Part shown: one piece after another, positions 25,610 through 34,935 of the stretch
Position numbering within the stretch: the first letter of the stretch is position 1
How the letters are laid out: each line of letters starts with the position of its first letter
Assembly: GCA_019310785.1 (NCBI GenBank)
Contig: JAFDDR010000006.1
Coordinates: 19,411 to 83,410 of the forward strand
Direction of reading: 5' to 3'
Source: Deltaproteobacteria bacterium
Lineage (GTDB): Bacteria; Desulfobacterota; DSM-4660; Desulfatiglandales; Desulfatiglandaceae
DNA: 64,000 nucleotides
Notes under the pieces: generated by a model
What the model was told of the DNA's origin: nothing
The model's database searches: none
What the model saw: the letters and a program-made list of their open reading frames with translations, nothing else
Program-made: the position numbers and the translations under genes

Positions 25610-26428
25610 ATGCTTGAAAAGATAAGGCAGACCAAGGACTTTTTGGTCTCCAAAATGTCTGAAACGCCCGTTGTCGGGATGATTACCGGAACGGGTTTGG
25701 GAGATCTTACCGAGAGGACAGCCGTTGATTTTCGCATCGCGTACGAAGAAATCCCCAATTTTCCTGAATCCACAATCGAAGGCCATAAGGGGACTTTAGT
25801 TACCGGCAGGCTCGGGAATAAATCAATAATTGCCCAGGAAGGCCGTTTTCATCTCTACGAGGGCTATACGCCTAATGAGATCACCTTTTCAGTGAGAGTT
25901 ATGGCCATGATGGGCGTGAAGTATCTGTTTATATCCAGTGCGGTGGGCGGGCTCAACCCCGATTTTGAAACAGGCGATCTGATGGTCGTAACCGATCAGA
26001 TAAACCTGACCGGAACCAACCCGTTAATCGGTCCAAATCTGGACACACTCGGCCCCCGATTCCCGGACATGAATAAAGTTTACGACCCTGATTTGATCGC
26101 ATTGGCTAAGGGAAAGGCTTCAGAATTAGGTATTCCGGTGAGGCAGGGTGTTTACGCCGGGCTCGTTGGTCCAAGTCTCGAAACCCCTGCAGAAACACGT
26201 TTCCTGCGGATGATCGGCGCTGATACCGTGGGTATGTCCACGGTATCCGAGGCTATTGTGGGGGTGCACTGCGGCCTGAAGATCATGGCTATCGTTGTCG
26301 TCTCAAACGTGAACCTGCCCGAGCATATGGAAAAAATTTCATTAGAGGAGGTTATTGCTGCGGCAAAGAATTCCGGCCCCGCGCTCTCGGCACTATGGGA
26401 GAAAATTATTGAGAGCCTTCCGGACTAA
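25610..26428 (+). CDS. Purine nucleoside phosphorylase (class I, trimeric type)
   Basis: Phosphorolysis of purine nucleosides to base and (deoxy)ribose-1-phosphate. The family motifs are all present: GTGLGDL, GHKGTLVTG (phosphate site), GRFHLYEGY, SSAVGGLN, DQINLTGTNPLIGPN, GVYAGLVGPSLETPAE and VGMSTVSEAIV; 272 aa is the normal length. The base-recognition Asn (VVSNVN) favours 6-oxopurines. A gene for an MTA/SAH-type deaminase lies 1.8 kb downstream. Together they could turn methylthioadenosine into methylthioinosine and then cleave it, a route known in Pseudomonas (inference). Copies of the 280-bp repeat flank it on both sides. Confidence 0.92.
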   Translation: MLEKIRQTKDFLVSKMSETPVVGMITGTGLGDLTERTAVDFRIAYEEIPNFPESTIEGHKGTLVTGRLGNKSIIAQEGRFHLYEGYTPNEITFSVRVMAMMGVKYLFISSAVGGLNPDFETGDLMVVTDQINLTGTNPLIGPNLDTLGPRFPDMNKVYDPDLIALAKGKASELGIPVRQGVYAGLVGPSLETPAETRFLRMIGADTVGMSTVSEAIVGVHCGLKIMAIVVVSNVNLPEHMEKISLEEVIAAAKNSGPALSALWEKIIESLPD

Positions 26429-26430
26429 AA

Positions 26431-26760
26431 ATCCTGGCCAAGAGGGCCAAGCTTTGGTTGTCTCCAGAGGAAATTTGCCTTGTTGGAATTTCATCGACTT
26501 ATTGAAATCCCAAATTGCAAGCACCAAGTTCCAAATAAATTCAAAATTCCAATATCCAATGACCAAAACCTATCATCTTTGCTTCTTTGCGTTAAACTTC
26601 TATTGTCCAAAAGTGTCAGCTAATAAATGAACGATGCCCAAAGCCCCGTTTGGTTTTTTGAATTTCAGTCATTGGGATTTGTCCTTCGACTTCGCTCAGG
26701 ATGGTGAGCCTGTCGAACCATTTGTGATTTGCTATTTGGGATTTCCACTAACCCAACTAC
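26431..26760 (+). repeat. Intergenic repeat, copy C (rearranged)
   Basis: It begins 3 bases after the phosphorylase stop with the hairpin CCTGGCC-loop-GGCCAAG and GCTTTGGTTGTCTCCAGAGG, then the CAAATTGCAAGCACCAAG-type palindrome. The second half is interrupted by unrelated sequence, including TTCGACTTCGCTCAGGATGG with GAGCCTGTCGAACCA, a different common repeat. The gap to the dehydrogenase gene has no ORF. Confidence 0.7.
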
Positions 26761-26783
26761 TCCGCTAAGGGATACACAAATTG

Positions 26784-27755
26784 CTAACTCATCTCCAATA
26801 GCACTTTTAGTGCATCAGGTTTAGCAGACCGTTCAAATGCCTCCAATGCCTGCTCAATGGGATATCTTGCAGTGACCAATCGATCAAGGGGCATATCCGG
26901 ATAGGACTCCATCATGTTGATACCATACTTAAATTGTCCGCAACGCGAACCTATTATTGTCTGCTCATTGACCACGAGCGGCGACAAATTGAGGTTACCC
27001 TGAGAAGCTACCGTTGATTTGAGGACAATTGTCCCGCGTGGCCTGCAGAGAGACATGGCTTCGATAATACCCTCGCCTGAACCGGTAGCCTCAACCACGA
27101 TATCTGCCCCTGCCTCTATCTCACCTGAACCATGGGCAATTTTGAGATGTCGCCATTTGGCCAGATTGAGTTTTTCCGGATGATGTCCAATCAGGGTTAC
27201 GCTGGCAATTAGTGTTGTGAGTGCCCATGCACAAAGAATCCCGAGTCTCCCGTCACCCAGGACAATGACCCGTTCCGAGCCCTTAAATGCTACCTGTTCC
27301 AATATTTCACACGCTGCCGACAACGGTTCGATAAAAATCGCCCTGTGGTCGGGCACGGTCTCCGGTATCTCATGAAGATTGGTAACGGGCAGCATGCAAT
27401 AATCGGCCATGCAACCGTCAAGATCGAGGATCCCTAAGACCGTGCGGTTGAGACAGTGACGTTCCAGACCATTTGCACACCACTCACACTGTCCGCAGCC
27501 CACATTGATCTCTCCTGCCACTCGTTTATTTATCAGGTGCGCATCATCACACTGCTCTATCACCCCGATGAATTCATGGCCCAGAATGCCATGAAATTCC
27601 TTGTATCCCTTCATCAACTCCAGGTCTGTCTTACAGATACCCTCGGTCAGGACCCGAATAAGTGCCCAGCCGGGCCTCAGTTTTGGAGCCGGGTAATCCG
27701 GCACAAATCGTAATTTATTATCAAAAACAACGGCACGCATGGTAGAAGGTGTCAT
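26784..27755 (-). CDS. Zinc-dependent medium-chain alcohol dehydrogenase-type oxidoreductase
   Basis: NAD(P)-dependent oxidoreductase of the MDR family. Catalytic zinc ligands are visible in GICKTDLELMKG and GHEFIGVIEQ, the structural zinc in GCGQCEWCANGLERHC (four Cys), and the Rossmann motif in VIVLGDGRLGILCAWAL. The start at 27755 (MTPSTMRAVVFDN) has GGAGG 11 bases upstream, better than the tracked start 18 codons earlier; MRAVVF at 27740 is also possible. The substrate (alcohol or polyol) is unknown. It is divergent from the deaminase gene across a gap with two palindromic repeats. Confidence 0.9.
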   Translation of the reverse strand: MTPSTMRAVVFDNKLRFVPDYPAPKLRPGWALIRVLTEGICKTDLELMKGYKEFHGILGHEFIGVIEQCDDAHLINKRVAGEINVGCGQCEWCANGLERHCLNRTVLGILDLDGCMADYCMLPVTNLHEIPETVPDHRAIFIEPLSAACEILEQVAFKGSERVIVLGDGRLGILCAWALTTLIASVTLIGHHPEKLNLAKWRHLKIAHGSGEIEAGADIVVEATGSGEGIIEAMSLCRPRGTIVLKSTVASQGNLNLSPLVVNEQTIIGSRCGQFKYGINMMESYPDMPLDRLVTARYPIEQALEAFERSAKPDALKVLLEMS

Positions 27756-27803
27756 ATGGGTTACGCCCTCCATATTTAGTGTCTGAACGAAAACCCCATT
27801 ATT

Positions 27804-27883
27804 TGTCATTTCGACCGAAGGGAGAAATCTTAAATCTCAATATTAACAATACAATAAGATTTCTCGCTATGCTCGAAATGACA
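27804..27883. repeat. 80-bp palindromic repeat, copy 1
   Basis: TGTCATTTCGACCGAAGGGAG at one end and CGCTATGCTCGAAATGACA at the other form long imperfect inverted arms around AGATTTCT words. Close relatives lie at 28096-28175 and 52136-52215. It looks like a mobile palindromic (REP/MITE-type) element. The small ORF at 27749-27982 is repeat-derived. Confidence 0.85.
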
Positions 27884-27990
27884 GTTTTCGCATTATTTAT
27901 TCCAAACGGACTTCAAATGATAATATCTCAAAAAACTAAAAAAATCCCCGGGACAAACTCGCGAAACGATATTATGCATTAATCCATGTC

Positions 27991-28019
27991 TTGACGTATT
28001 CATATAAGACATTTACCAT
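27991..28019 (+). promoter_or_regulatory. Possible promoter for the deaminase gene
   Basis: TTGACG (27991-27996), 17-base spacer, TACCAT (28014-28019). It lies between two palindromic repeats, about 240 bases before the deaminase start. Moderate match only. Confidence 0.35.
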
Positions 28020-28095
28020 ACCACTGCAAAAGTTAAAAGGCGGGTCTTGAAGAACCAGATTTTATGGACTCGTGAAAAGTCAGAATGTCCGAAAC

Positions 28096-28175
28096 TGTCA
28101 TTTCGACCAAAGGGAGAAATCTTATTTATTCAAATAGTTACACCTGCAAGATTTCTCGCTGCGCTCGAAATGACA
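28096..28175. repeat. 80-bp palindromic repeat, copy 2
   Basis: TGTCATTTCGACCAAAGGGAG to CGCTGCGCTCGAAATGACA, with the same arms as copy 1 and a different middle. It lies in the leader between the possible promoter and the deaminase gene, so it would be transcribed as a long hairpin. Confidence 0.85.
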
Positions 28176-28259
28176 ACAAAACGAGATTTTTTACAAGTCC
28201 ATCAAGTTTCGTCCCGTCATGAACAGGATCGGTTGGCTTCATATTTCTTAGGTGCTACT

Positions 28260-29573
28260 ATGCAACAGGCAGATATCATTATAAAAAACGGTCCAATTTT
28301 GACCATGGATAAAAAAAATACGGTCATTGAAGACGGCCTTGTCTGTATAAAGGGAGACACTATCTCCCGAATGGGGTCCGGCGACAACATACCCGTTGAG
28401 GCCAAGAAAATCATTGATGCACACGGCGGCCTGATCCTGCCCGGCCTCATAAACGGTCACACCCACGCCGCCATGAGCCTTTTCAGGGGGCTTGCCGATG
28501 ATCTTCCCCTCATGGATTGGCTTAACAACTATATCTTTCCGGCCGAGAGCAGAATTGATGCTGATTTTGTTTTTACGGGAACGCTTTTGGCTTGCGCAGA
28601 GATGATAATGTCCGGAACGACAACATTTTGTGACATGTATTTGTTTGAAGAAGAGGTGGCAAGGGCGGCCCGAAAAGCCCAAATGAGGTGTCTCGTGGGA
28701 GAAGTCCTGTATGACTTCCCTTCACCCAACTACGGACCCGTGGAAAAAGGCCTGGAATACACTGAATCATTAATCAGAAATTGGCAGGATGATCACCTGG
28801 TTTCGGTTGCAGTGGAACCACATTCTCTCTTTACGTGCAGCCCCGGTCTTCTGACCTCGGCAAATGAACTGGCATTAAGCTACAAGGTCCCGCTGATTAT
28901 TCACGTGGCTGAGACATTGACCGAAATTGCCGAGGTAAAGAAAAAACATGGCAAGCCACCTGTTGAGTATCTCCATTCGTTAGGGCTCCTCGGCCCCCAC
29001 CTGATCGCTGATCACTGTGTGCATATCAATGAACAGGACATCGATAAAATGGCTAAGTACGGAGCAAAAGTAATTCACAATCCGGAAAGCAACATGAAAT
29101 TGGCGTCCGGTATAGCCCCTGTCACTGAATTATTGGCCCGGGGCGTGACCGTGGGCTTAGGAACGGATGGCTGTGCTTCCAACAACAACCTGGATGTTTT
29201 TACGGAGATGGACATGGCAGCCAAACTCCACAAGATCCAAACCATGGACCCAACAGTATTGGATTCCATAACAGTATTGAGGATGGCAACCATCGAAGGG
29301 GCTAAGGCATTGGGGATGGAGGATATGACAGGCTCCCTGGAAGCAGGGAAAAAAGCGGATATCATTATTGTGGACGTTGATAAGCCGCACCTGACCCCCA
29401 TGTACAACCCCTATTCCCATATTGTTTATGCGGCAAGGGGAAACGACGTAAGTCATTCAATTATAGACGGTCAACTGGTTATGGAAGATCGGAAATTGCT
29501 GACTCTTGACGTAGAGGAAATCATGGAACGGGCTAAGGAAAAGGCCATAAAGGTGAGGGAATGGGTTTCTTAA
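28260..29573 (+). CDS. mtaD: Amidohydrolase, 5-methylthioadenosine/S-adenosylhomocysteine deaminase type
   Basis: Metal-dependent hydrolase of the ATZ/TRZ branch, 437 aa from MQQADIIIKNG; the longer tracked ORF reads through a palindromic repeat. AGGTG precedes the ATG. The metal and active-site motifs are intact: PGLINGHTHAAMSLFRG, IIHVAETLTE, IADHCVHINEQD, NPESNMKLASG and LGTDGCASNN. Family members deaminate methylthioadenosine, adenosylhomocysteine or adenosine. The purine nucleoside phosphorylase nearby fits a salvage role. Exact substrate preference cannot be read from the sequence. Confidence 0.9.
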   Translation: MQQADIIIKNGPILTMDKKNTVIEDGLVCIKGDTISRMGSGDNIPVEAKKIIDAHGGLILPGLINGHTHAAMSLFRGLADDLPLMDWLNNYIFPAESRIDADFVFTGTLLACAEMIMSGTTTFCDMYLFEEEVARAARKAQMRCLVGEVLYDFPSPNYGPVEKGLEYTESLIRNWQDDHLVSVAVEPHSLFTCSPGLLTSANELALSYKVPLIIHVAETLTEIAEVKKKHGKPPVEYLHSLGLLGPHLIADHCVHINEQDIDKMAKYGAKVIHNPESNMKLASGIAPVTELLARGVTVGLGTDGCASNNNLDVFTEMDMAAKLHKIQTMDPTVLDSITVLRMATIEGAKALGMEDMTGSLEAGKKADIIIVDVDKPHLTPMYNPYSHIVYAARGNDVSHSIIDGQLVMEDRKLLTLDVEEIMERAKEKAIKVREWVS

Positions 29574-29692
29574 TTGAATACTGACTATTGAAAATTGAAT
29601 ATTCCTAAAAAGATTAAGTTCCTGTCCCTGACACCTATAACCCTTTGATGTTACAATATGTAAATTATCCTTTTGCGTATTTTGCGCCTTTT

Positions 29693-29749
29693 TGTCTGCC
29701 CTGTGGAATGCGAAGTCTATTCCTCTAAGGCGGCTATATTAAGCTTGAT
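29693..29749. repeat. 57-bp dispersed repeat, inverted copy at 63261-63317
   Basis: About 50 of 57 bases match the reverse complement of 63261-63317, with an unbroken core CTGTGGAATGCGAAGTCTAT and the following TCCTCT. It lies directly upstream of the ATP-grasp start. The extended N-terminus of the tracked ORF (29673) is translated repeat, not protein. Confidence 0.75.
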
Positions 29750-29762
29750 GATAGGAAAAAAC

Positions 29763-30551
29763 ATGCCCACAAAGGAAAAGAGGTTTATAGCCCTCGGAAG
29801 CAGGCTTTTAGGCGTTCCCGAGGTCCTTACGCTTGGTGTAAGACCAAATTTCAAGGACTACAAACCCATGGAAAGGGAACTGATTTTGGGCGCCGAAATT
29901 ATCCTTTTCCCCACGCTCAATTATGCCCAGTTTTTCACAACCACGGGCAAGAAGATATTTCCGAGCCTTGAGACCTATCTGTACGCGGATGAAAAGATCA
30001 AACAGACCACGCTCTTTTACATGCTTGACGTACCTCACCCCAAAACCAGGATCTATTATCATCTCCATCACCAGGATATTGTCAAAGAATTTGGTTTCCC
30101 TTTCATAGGCAAATTAGCGAGGCGTTCATCCCGGGGCAGAGGCGTTTTCAAGATTCATAACCCGCAGGAACTTGGAGAATATCTCAGTCTCACTAAGGTT
30201 GCGTATGTCCAGGAATATTTGCCCCATGAGAGGGATCTGCGCGTGGTTCTTATCAATTACAGGCATGTCCTGTCTTACTGGCGCATAAGGAGCCCTGAAA
30301 ATTTCAGGACAAATCTTTCACAGGGAGGAAAAATCAGCTTTGATAATATCCCGAAGAAAGGTATTGATCTCGCCTTGGAATCCGCTGAGAAGTGCAAGTT
30401 TAATGATGTAGGAATGGATCTCATTAAGAGTAAGGGAAAATGGCATGTCATTGAGGCCAACATGAAGTACGGCCGTAAAGGACTAAAGATAAAGGGACTC
30501 GACCTGAAAGAAATCATGAGGCAAAAGCTGCTTTCAGGAGAGATTTTTTAA
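29763..30551 (+). CDS. RimK-like ATP-grasp ligase
   Basis: 262 aa from MPTKEKRFIALG; AGGA lies 7-8 bases upstream, and the longer tracked N-terminus comes from a repeat. ATP-grasp landmarks: nucleotide-binding Lys in FIGKLARRSSRGRG with the flexible Gly/Ser/Arg loop, VQEYLPHERDLRVVLI, and the metal-binding end GMDLIKSKGKWHVIEANMKY. RimK-like enzymes join an amino acid or peptide to a carboxylate through an acyl phosphate. The stop codon touches the ATG of a class A penicillin-binding protein gene, so the substrate may be a cell-wall peptide or an envelope protein (inference). Confidence 0.82.
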   Translation: MPTKEKRFIALGSRLLGVPEVLTLGVRPNFKDYKPMERELILGAEIILFPTLNYAQFFTTTGKKIFPSLETYLYADEKIKQTTLFYMLDVPHPKTRIYYHLHHQDIVKEFGFPFIGKLARRSSRGRGVFKIHNPQELGEYLSLTKVAYVQEYLPHERDLRVVLINYRHVLSYWRIRSPENFRTNLSQGGKISFDNIPKKGIDLALESAEKCKFNDVGMDLIKSKGKWHVIEANMKYGRKGLKIKGLDLKEIMRQKLLSGEIF

Positions 30552-33500
30552 ATGTTTAAAAAAAAGAGACATATCTTCATATTACTGTTTTTTCTCCTGA
30601 TTCTTGTCCCTTTCTGTTTCTTTGTCTTTTTTTATTACACTATTACACGTGACGCTGCGACCCGTATTGAGAGAGGTGCGGTTGACCGCATCATTGCCTC
30701 GGAAAGTCCCGCCTTCTATGATGATGGGCACACACCCATTGGTGTTTTTTTTGAAAAAACCCACCGTAAATACATTCGCTACCAGGAGATACCAAAACAT
30801 TTCATAAAGGCCCTGATTGCGGCCGAAGACAGGAACTTTTTTAATCACCCCGGTTTTGATCTAAAAGCTATCCTCAGGGCCCTTTTGGCCAATATCAAGG
30901 CAGGTAAAGTAGTACAGGGCGGAAGCACACTTACCCAGCAAACCGCCAAAAATATATTCAAACGGGAAAAAAGGTCCTACAGGGCAAAGCTCAAGGAATT
31001 GATTCAGTCATTCCTGTTTGAACGGAAATATTCAAAACAGGAAATCCTTGAGATGTACTCGAATCAGTTCTTTGTGACCGGGTACGGAAAAGGACTGGGA
31101 ATTGCTGCCCAGTATTATTTTGACAAGGACCCAAAAAATCTTGACTTAGTGGAATCGGCCTTTGTTGCCGGTTCGGTAAAGGGACCCAACCGGTATAACC
31201 CGTTCATAAAAAAAAGCGAGGCGGAAAAAAACAAGGCCAAAAGGTTGGCCAGGTTGCGTAAGGACTATGTGCTTTCCAACATGCTCAAGGCAAATTTTAT
31301 CACCAAAGACCAATACCAAAAGGCTAAGGAAAGGGAGATCCCGTTTAAGGAAGGTAAAATCACCTACCGGTTAAATGTGATCTTAGACTATATTCGCGAA
31401 CAACTTGAATCTGATTATTTCAGAGCCATCCTTGAAGAGCAGGGCGTGGACAATCCTGCCATTTCAGGAATGAAAATTTACACCTCGATTAATAAGGATA
31501 TTCAGGAAGCTGCGCTTAAGAGCCTTCGTACCCATCTACCGGTGATGGACGTCAAGTTGAACGGTTACGGCATCCAAAACACGGCAGACTCGCATAAGGA
31601 CTTTCTCAAAAATGTCCTTAAAAAACCGCAAGACAATCTGCCCTTTTTGGCTCGAATCACCCAGATTGACGCGGCCAGGGAAAAGGGCCATTTAATTGTT
31701 TCTTGGGACAAAGGCGGGGGCATTATCGACTATGAAGGTCTCAAGCCCATTGGTGACGCCTGGCTGAAATGGCGTGCGGGTAACTGGGCCGTGTTTGACA
31801 AAAAAAATGTTGCGGCCTTTTTGAAGATTTTTCATACTGGGGATCTTGTGCCCGTCCGATTGATGGTATCTTCGAACGGCATCGGCAAGACGAAATTAAT
31901 GCTTTCAAGGATCCCGGAATTGGAAGGCGGGGTAATCGTTCTTCAAGGAGGCATGATACGGGCCATGGCCGGGGGATTTTTTAACCGGTTTTTTAACCGC
32001 GCTGTTGATGCAAAGCGACAATTGGGCTCAATTTTCAAGCCGATCCTCTATACAGCGGCACTTCAGCTCAAGTGGAACAGTCTTGACCGCCTCCAGAATA
32101 TGAAGGATCTTTTTCGATTTGAAAACACATTCTACGTGCCCAGGCCGGACCACAGTCCGAAAAGCGAGTGGGTGTCTATGGCATGGGCAGGGGCTAAATC
32201 GGAAAACCTTGCCACGGTCTGGCTGCTCTACCACCTCACTGACTATTTGAACATGAATGAGTTCCGACAGGTCACGGATCTCGTCGGGCTTGGACGCAAA
32301 GAGGAGGAATCCTACCTGTCTTACAAAAAGCGGATAAGGGATAAACATGGAGTGGTTGTCAACAGGGAGGCCCTCATGGAGGCCGCATTTGAACAATCCA
32401 AAAAAGAGATTGAATCGGACATCATCTTTGGAGGGCATGAGGGGATACTGGACAATCTAAAACGCCTGCACTTCAGCATAGACGGTAAAAGACCCGAACA
32501 GATCCTTCGATTCAGTTTTAAAAGGCTTCAAGGGCTTAACCTGAAAATGAAAGAGGCCCATGAGATGATGAAAAAGCCGGAACCAATATCCGTTAATGAC
32601 GTGTTGATTGATGGTTTGGTCACCTCCGGGACGATTGACCTCCTTCAAGAGGAAATGAAAAAGAACTACAGGCGATTAGTGGTCTGCAAACGGTACGATC
32701 CCGAGGTCCTTTTCCGGGTCAGAGACTTCAGGACCCTTGTGAACCTGTCTTATGTAGTATATCTTTCAAAACACATCGGAATTTCTACAAAATTGGATCC
32801 GGTACTTTCTTTCCCGCTGGGCCCGAATTCTATCAGCATCATGGAAGCGGCCCTGGCCTATCAGACCATTATGACCGGCCATGTCTACCCCCTTTCACCC
32901 GATGGTGGTCTTGAACAGGTCCCCATAATCACAAAAATTGTGGACAGGGAAGGAGAGGTCCTGTGGGAATATAATGCCAGGCCTGAAAAGGTTCTGTCTG
33001 ACAGAATCTCCAGGCTGATAACAGAAATCCTGAGAAACGTCATGGAAATCGGGACCGGCCGAAAGGCAAAGGATGCGGTCCGGGTCTTTGATATTCCCAT
33101 TCCCACCTTTGGAAAAACCGGAACGGCCAACCGGTTCACAAATTCCAGCTTTGTAGGGTTTGTGCCGGGTCCCGCGGAGAAAAGCGGCCGGCTTGATATT
33201 GACAGGGGTTACGTGATAGCAAGTTATGTAGGATATGACGATAATCGACCAATGAAGGGAAAGCACATAGCCATATACGGGGCATCAGGCGCCCTCCCCC
33301 TCTGGATTGATACTGCAAATGCCCTTGTAAGCGCCGATTGTTATACGAAAAATTTACAGCCTGCAGACCTGGCATTTGAGCCTGTGCAAATAAATCTGCC
33401 GCCCGGTGGCAAAGATATCCGGACCGTACCCGTATCTCCTATTACGGGACTTCCTGAAGGCTTTTCCGATGAAACCCCTGGTCCCTTACCTTTGGCCGGT

Positions 33501-33581
33501 GTCGTTTCAGAGGTGAAGGCCCGAGGGGATACATGGGAGCTTAAAAGGCGCTTTGAGCCCCTGAAAGGAAAAACAAAATGA
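30552..33581 (+). CDS. Divergent class A penicillin-binding protein with large insertion
   Basis: Bifunctional peptidoglycan synthase, 1009 aa. It has an N-terminal membrane anchor (~8-28) and a glycosyltransferase domain (~65-250) with EDRNFFNHPG and GGSTLTQQTAKN motifs. The transpeptidase domain carries S493-I-F-K (SxxK), S550-E-N (SxN) and K855-T-G (KTG), so both activities look intact. SxN to KTG is 305 residues here against 123 in the other PBP of this window. About 180 extra residues, rich in Lys/Glu and helical (about 575-735), are therefore inserted in the transpeptidase. It is coupled to the ATP-grasp gene upstream and overlaps the lipoprotein gene by 4 bases. A division, envelope or specialised cross-linking role is possible. 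Confidence 0.9.
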   Translation: MFKKKRHIFILLFFLLILVPFCFFVFFYYTITRDAATRIERGAVDRIIASESPAFYDDGHTPIGVFFEKTHRKYIRYQEIPKHFIKALIAAEDRNFFNHPGFDLKAILRALLANIKAGKVVQGGSTLTQQTAKNIFKREKRSYRAKLKELIQSFLFERKYSKQEILEMYSNQFFVTGYGKGLGIAAQYYFDKDPKNLDLVESAFVAGSVKGPNRYNPFIKKSEAEKNKAKRLARLRKDYVLSNMLKANFITKDQYQKAKEREIPFKEGKITYRLNVILDYIREQLESDYFRAILEEQGVDNPAISGMKIYTSINKDIQEAALKSLRTHLPVMDVKLNGYGIQNTADSHKDFLKNVLKKPQDNLPFLARITQIDAAREKGHLIVSWDKGGGIIDYEGLKPIGDAWLKWRAGNWAVFDKKNVAAFLKIFHTGDLVPVRLMVSSNGIGKTKLMLSRIPELEGGVIVLQGGMIRAMAGGFFNRFFNRAVDAKRQLGSIFKPILYTAALQLKWNSLDRLQNMKDLFRFENTFYVPRPDHSPKSEWVSMAWAGAKSENLATVWLLYHLTDYLNMNEFRQVTDLVGLGRKEEESYLSYKKRIRDKHGVVVNREALMEAAFEQSKKEIESDIIFGGHEGILDNLKRLHFSIDGKRPEQILRFSFKRLQGLNLKMKEAHEMMKKPEPISVNDVLIDGLVTSGTIDLLQEEMKKNYRRLVVCKRYDPEVLFRVRDFRTLVNLSYVVYLSKHIGISTKLDPVLSFPLGPNSISIMEAALAYQTIMTGHVYPLSPDGGLEQVPIITKIVDREGEVLWEYNARPEKVLSDRISRLITEILRNVMEIGTGRKAKDAVRVFDIPIPTFGKTGTANRFTNSSFVGFVPGPAEKSGRLDIDRGYVIASYVGYDDNRPMKGKHIAIYGASGALPLWIDTANALVSADCYTKNLQPADLAFEPVQINLPPGGKDIRTVPVSPITGLPEGFSDETPGPLPLAGVVSEVKARGDTWELKRRFEPLKGKTK

Positions 33582-34930
33582 AAAAATTAATGACTGTTTT
33601 TCTTGTCATGTTTCTTGTATCAGTTTCAGGGTGTATTCCCGTCCTTCAGAAACCTGATGTGGTTATACCTAAATCCGAAAGCCGCATAGGTCCATTGCCG
33701 CCCCTCGATCTTCTTGATAGAAAAATAGAAGTTCTCAATGAAATCCTTCACAGAGAAGGCGTCTCAGAAAAAGACAAGGAAATCGCCTCAACTCTTCTGG
33801 AATCCTACAAAACATTGAAATTAGCTTACTCCGGGCATCTCACCGAACTGGAATACCGGCACGTCATCAATACCCTTTTTAAAATACTTAGCGCTCTCGA
33901 TGAAGATTATTTCTCCGAACAAAAGGGTGTGCCTGATTATTCGGGGCCTATGAACCTCTTTTCTGTTAAGCGAAATAAGATCATGGATAGTTATTTAGCC
34001 GGGGATTTCAAGGCTGTGATCAATCACTGCCTTGAACTGAAGTCGGTCTTTGGTCCGGATGCCCTGATCCCTGAAATCGGCCTTGTGTTCGCTTTGTCTT
34101 TAGGCAAACAGGGAATGTTAAAAGATGCGATAAATATCGGGGAAGGGATTGCCCGTGAAATGGAGGCAAACCCGGATATAATTCACCTGAGAGCAAAGAT
34201 TGCAGAATGGCACTTAAACCTGGGTCAAAGAGAAAAGGCCCTCCATATGTACGATAAACTGACGGACAATTTGGATGAGAGGGAAGGTATCTTAAAAGGA
34301 CTCACTCGAAAAATCGCCGGAAAAACCGAACCCAAACCCCCTTCTAATACCAGAACAGACAGTCAGGCTTTGATTCCCATGGATGAGTTTCTGCTGAAAG
34401 TGGATGACCTGGTCCAAAAACACGCTTACGATGAGGCAAGACTTCTGTTGATAAAACAAAGGATCCGGTTGGAAGAGGGTCCTGATACGGAGCTTATAGA
34501 TGAGGCATTGAAGGGAATTGAAATTGCCGAAGAGAAGTTTGAAAAAGAAAAGAGGTCCAGGGATACCTACATAAATGAAACCATTGAAACGGCAAAAAAA
34601 TTGATTGAGGAGGAAAGCTTTGAGGAGGCGATCGCTAAGATTGATGAACTCCAGAATCTTCGTGGACCCAGTTCAGAGTCAATGGCATTGAAAAACCGGG
34701 CCATTGAAAAATTGATCAATCGAGAAAGAAACAGGGCCGCAAAGCTCTTTTTGGCCGCCAAAAAGACAGACGACCGTTTAAAAAAGGAAAAATACCTTCT
34801 TTCATCCTACAAAATACTTAAAGCAATAATTGATAAATACCCTTCATCGCCTTTGAATAATAAACTAAAATCTCACATAAAAACTCTGACGGAAGAAATG
34901 GAGGGATTAGGAATAACTCCCGAAAGTTGA
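33578..34930 (+). CDS. Helical-repeat lipoprotein coupled to the PBP
   Basis: 450 aa. The start ATG overlaps the PBP stop (ATGA). A lipoprotein signal ends in the lipobox SVSGC (Cys about residue 19), so the mature protein is lipid-anchored. The rest is helical with TPR-like pairs (MDSYLAGDFKAVINHCLEL, RLLLIKQRIRLEEGP, LIEEESFEEAIAKIDEL) and a highly charged coiled segment near residues 300-400. Lipoproteins that activate class A PBPs from the outer membrane (LpoA has TPR-like repeats) are the obvious comparison. A role as activator of the upstream PBP is inference from position and architecture. Confidence 0.85.
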   Translation: MKKLMTVFLVMFLVSVSGCIPVLQKPDVVIPKSESRIGPLPPLDLLDRKIEVLNEILHREGVSEKDKEIASTLLESYKTLKLAYSGHLTELEYRHVINTLFKILSALDEDYFSEQKGVPDYSGPMNLFSVKRNKIMDSYLAGDFKAVINHCLELKSVFGPDALIPEIGLVFALSLGKQGMLKDAINIGEGIAREMEANPDIIHLRAKIAEWHLNLGQREKALHMYDKLTDNLDEREGILKGLTRKIAGKTEPKPPSNTRTDSQALIPMDEFLLKVDDLVQKHAYDEARLLLIKQRIRLEEGPDTELIDEALKGIEIAEEKFEKEKRSRDTYINETIETAKKLIEEESFEEAIAKIDELQNLRGPSSESMALKNRAIEKLINRERNRAAKLFLAAKKTDDRLKKEKYLLSSYKILKAIIDKYPSSPLNNKLKSHIKTLTEEMEGLGITPES

Positions 34931-34935
34931 GACTG

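Noticed and set aside
27749-27982. 77-aa ORF upstream of the deaminase gene
   Set aside because: Runs through the 80-bp palindromic repeat and has no family features.
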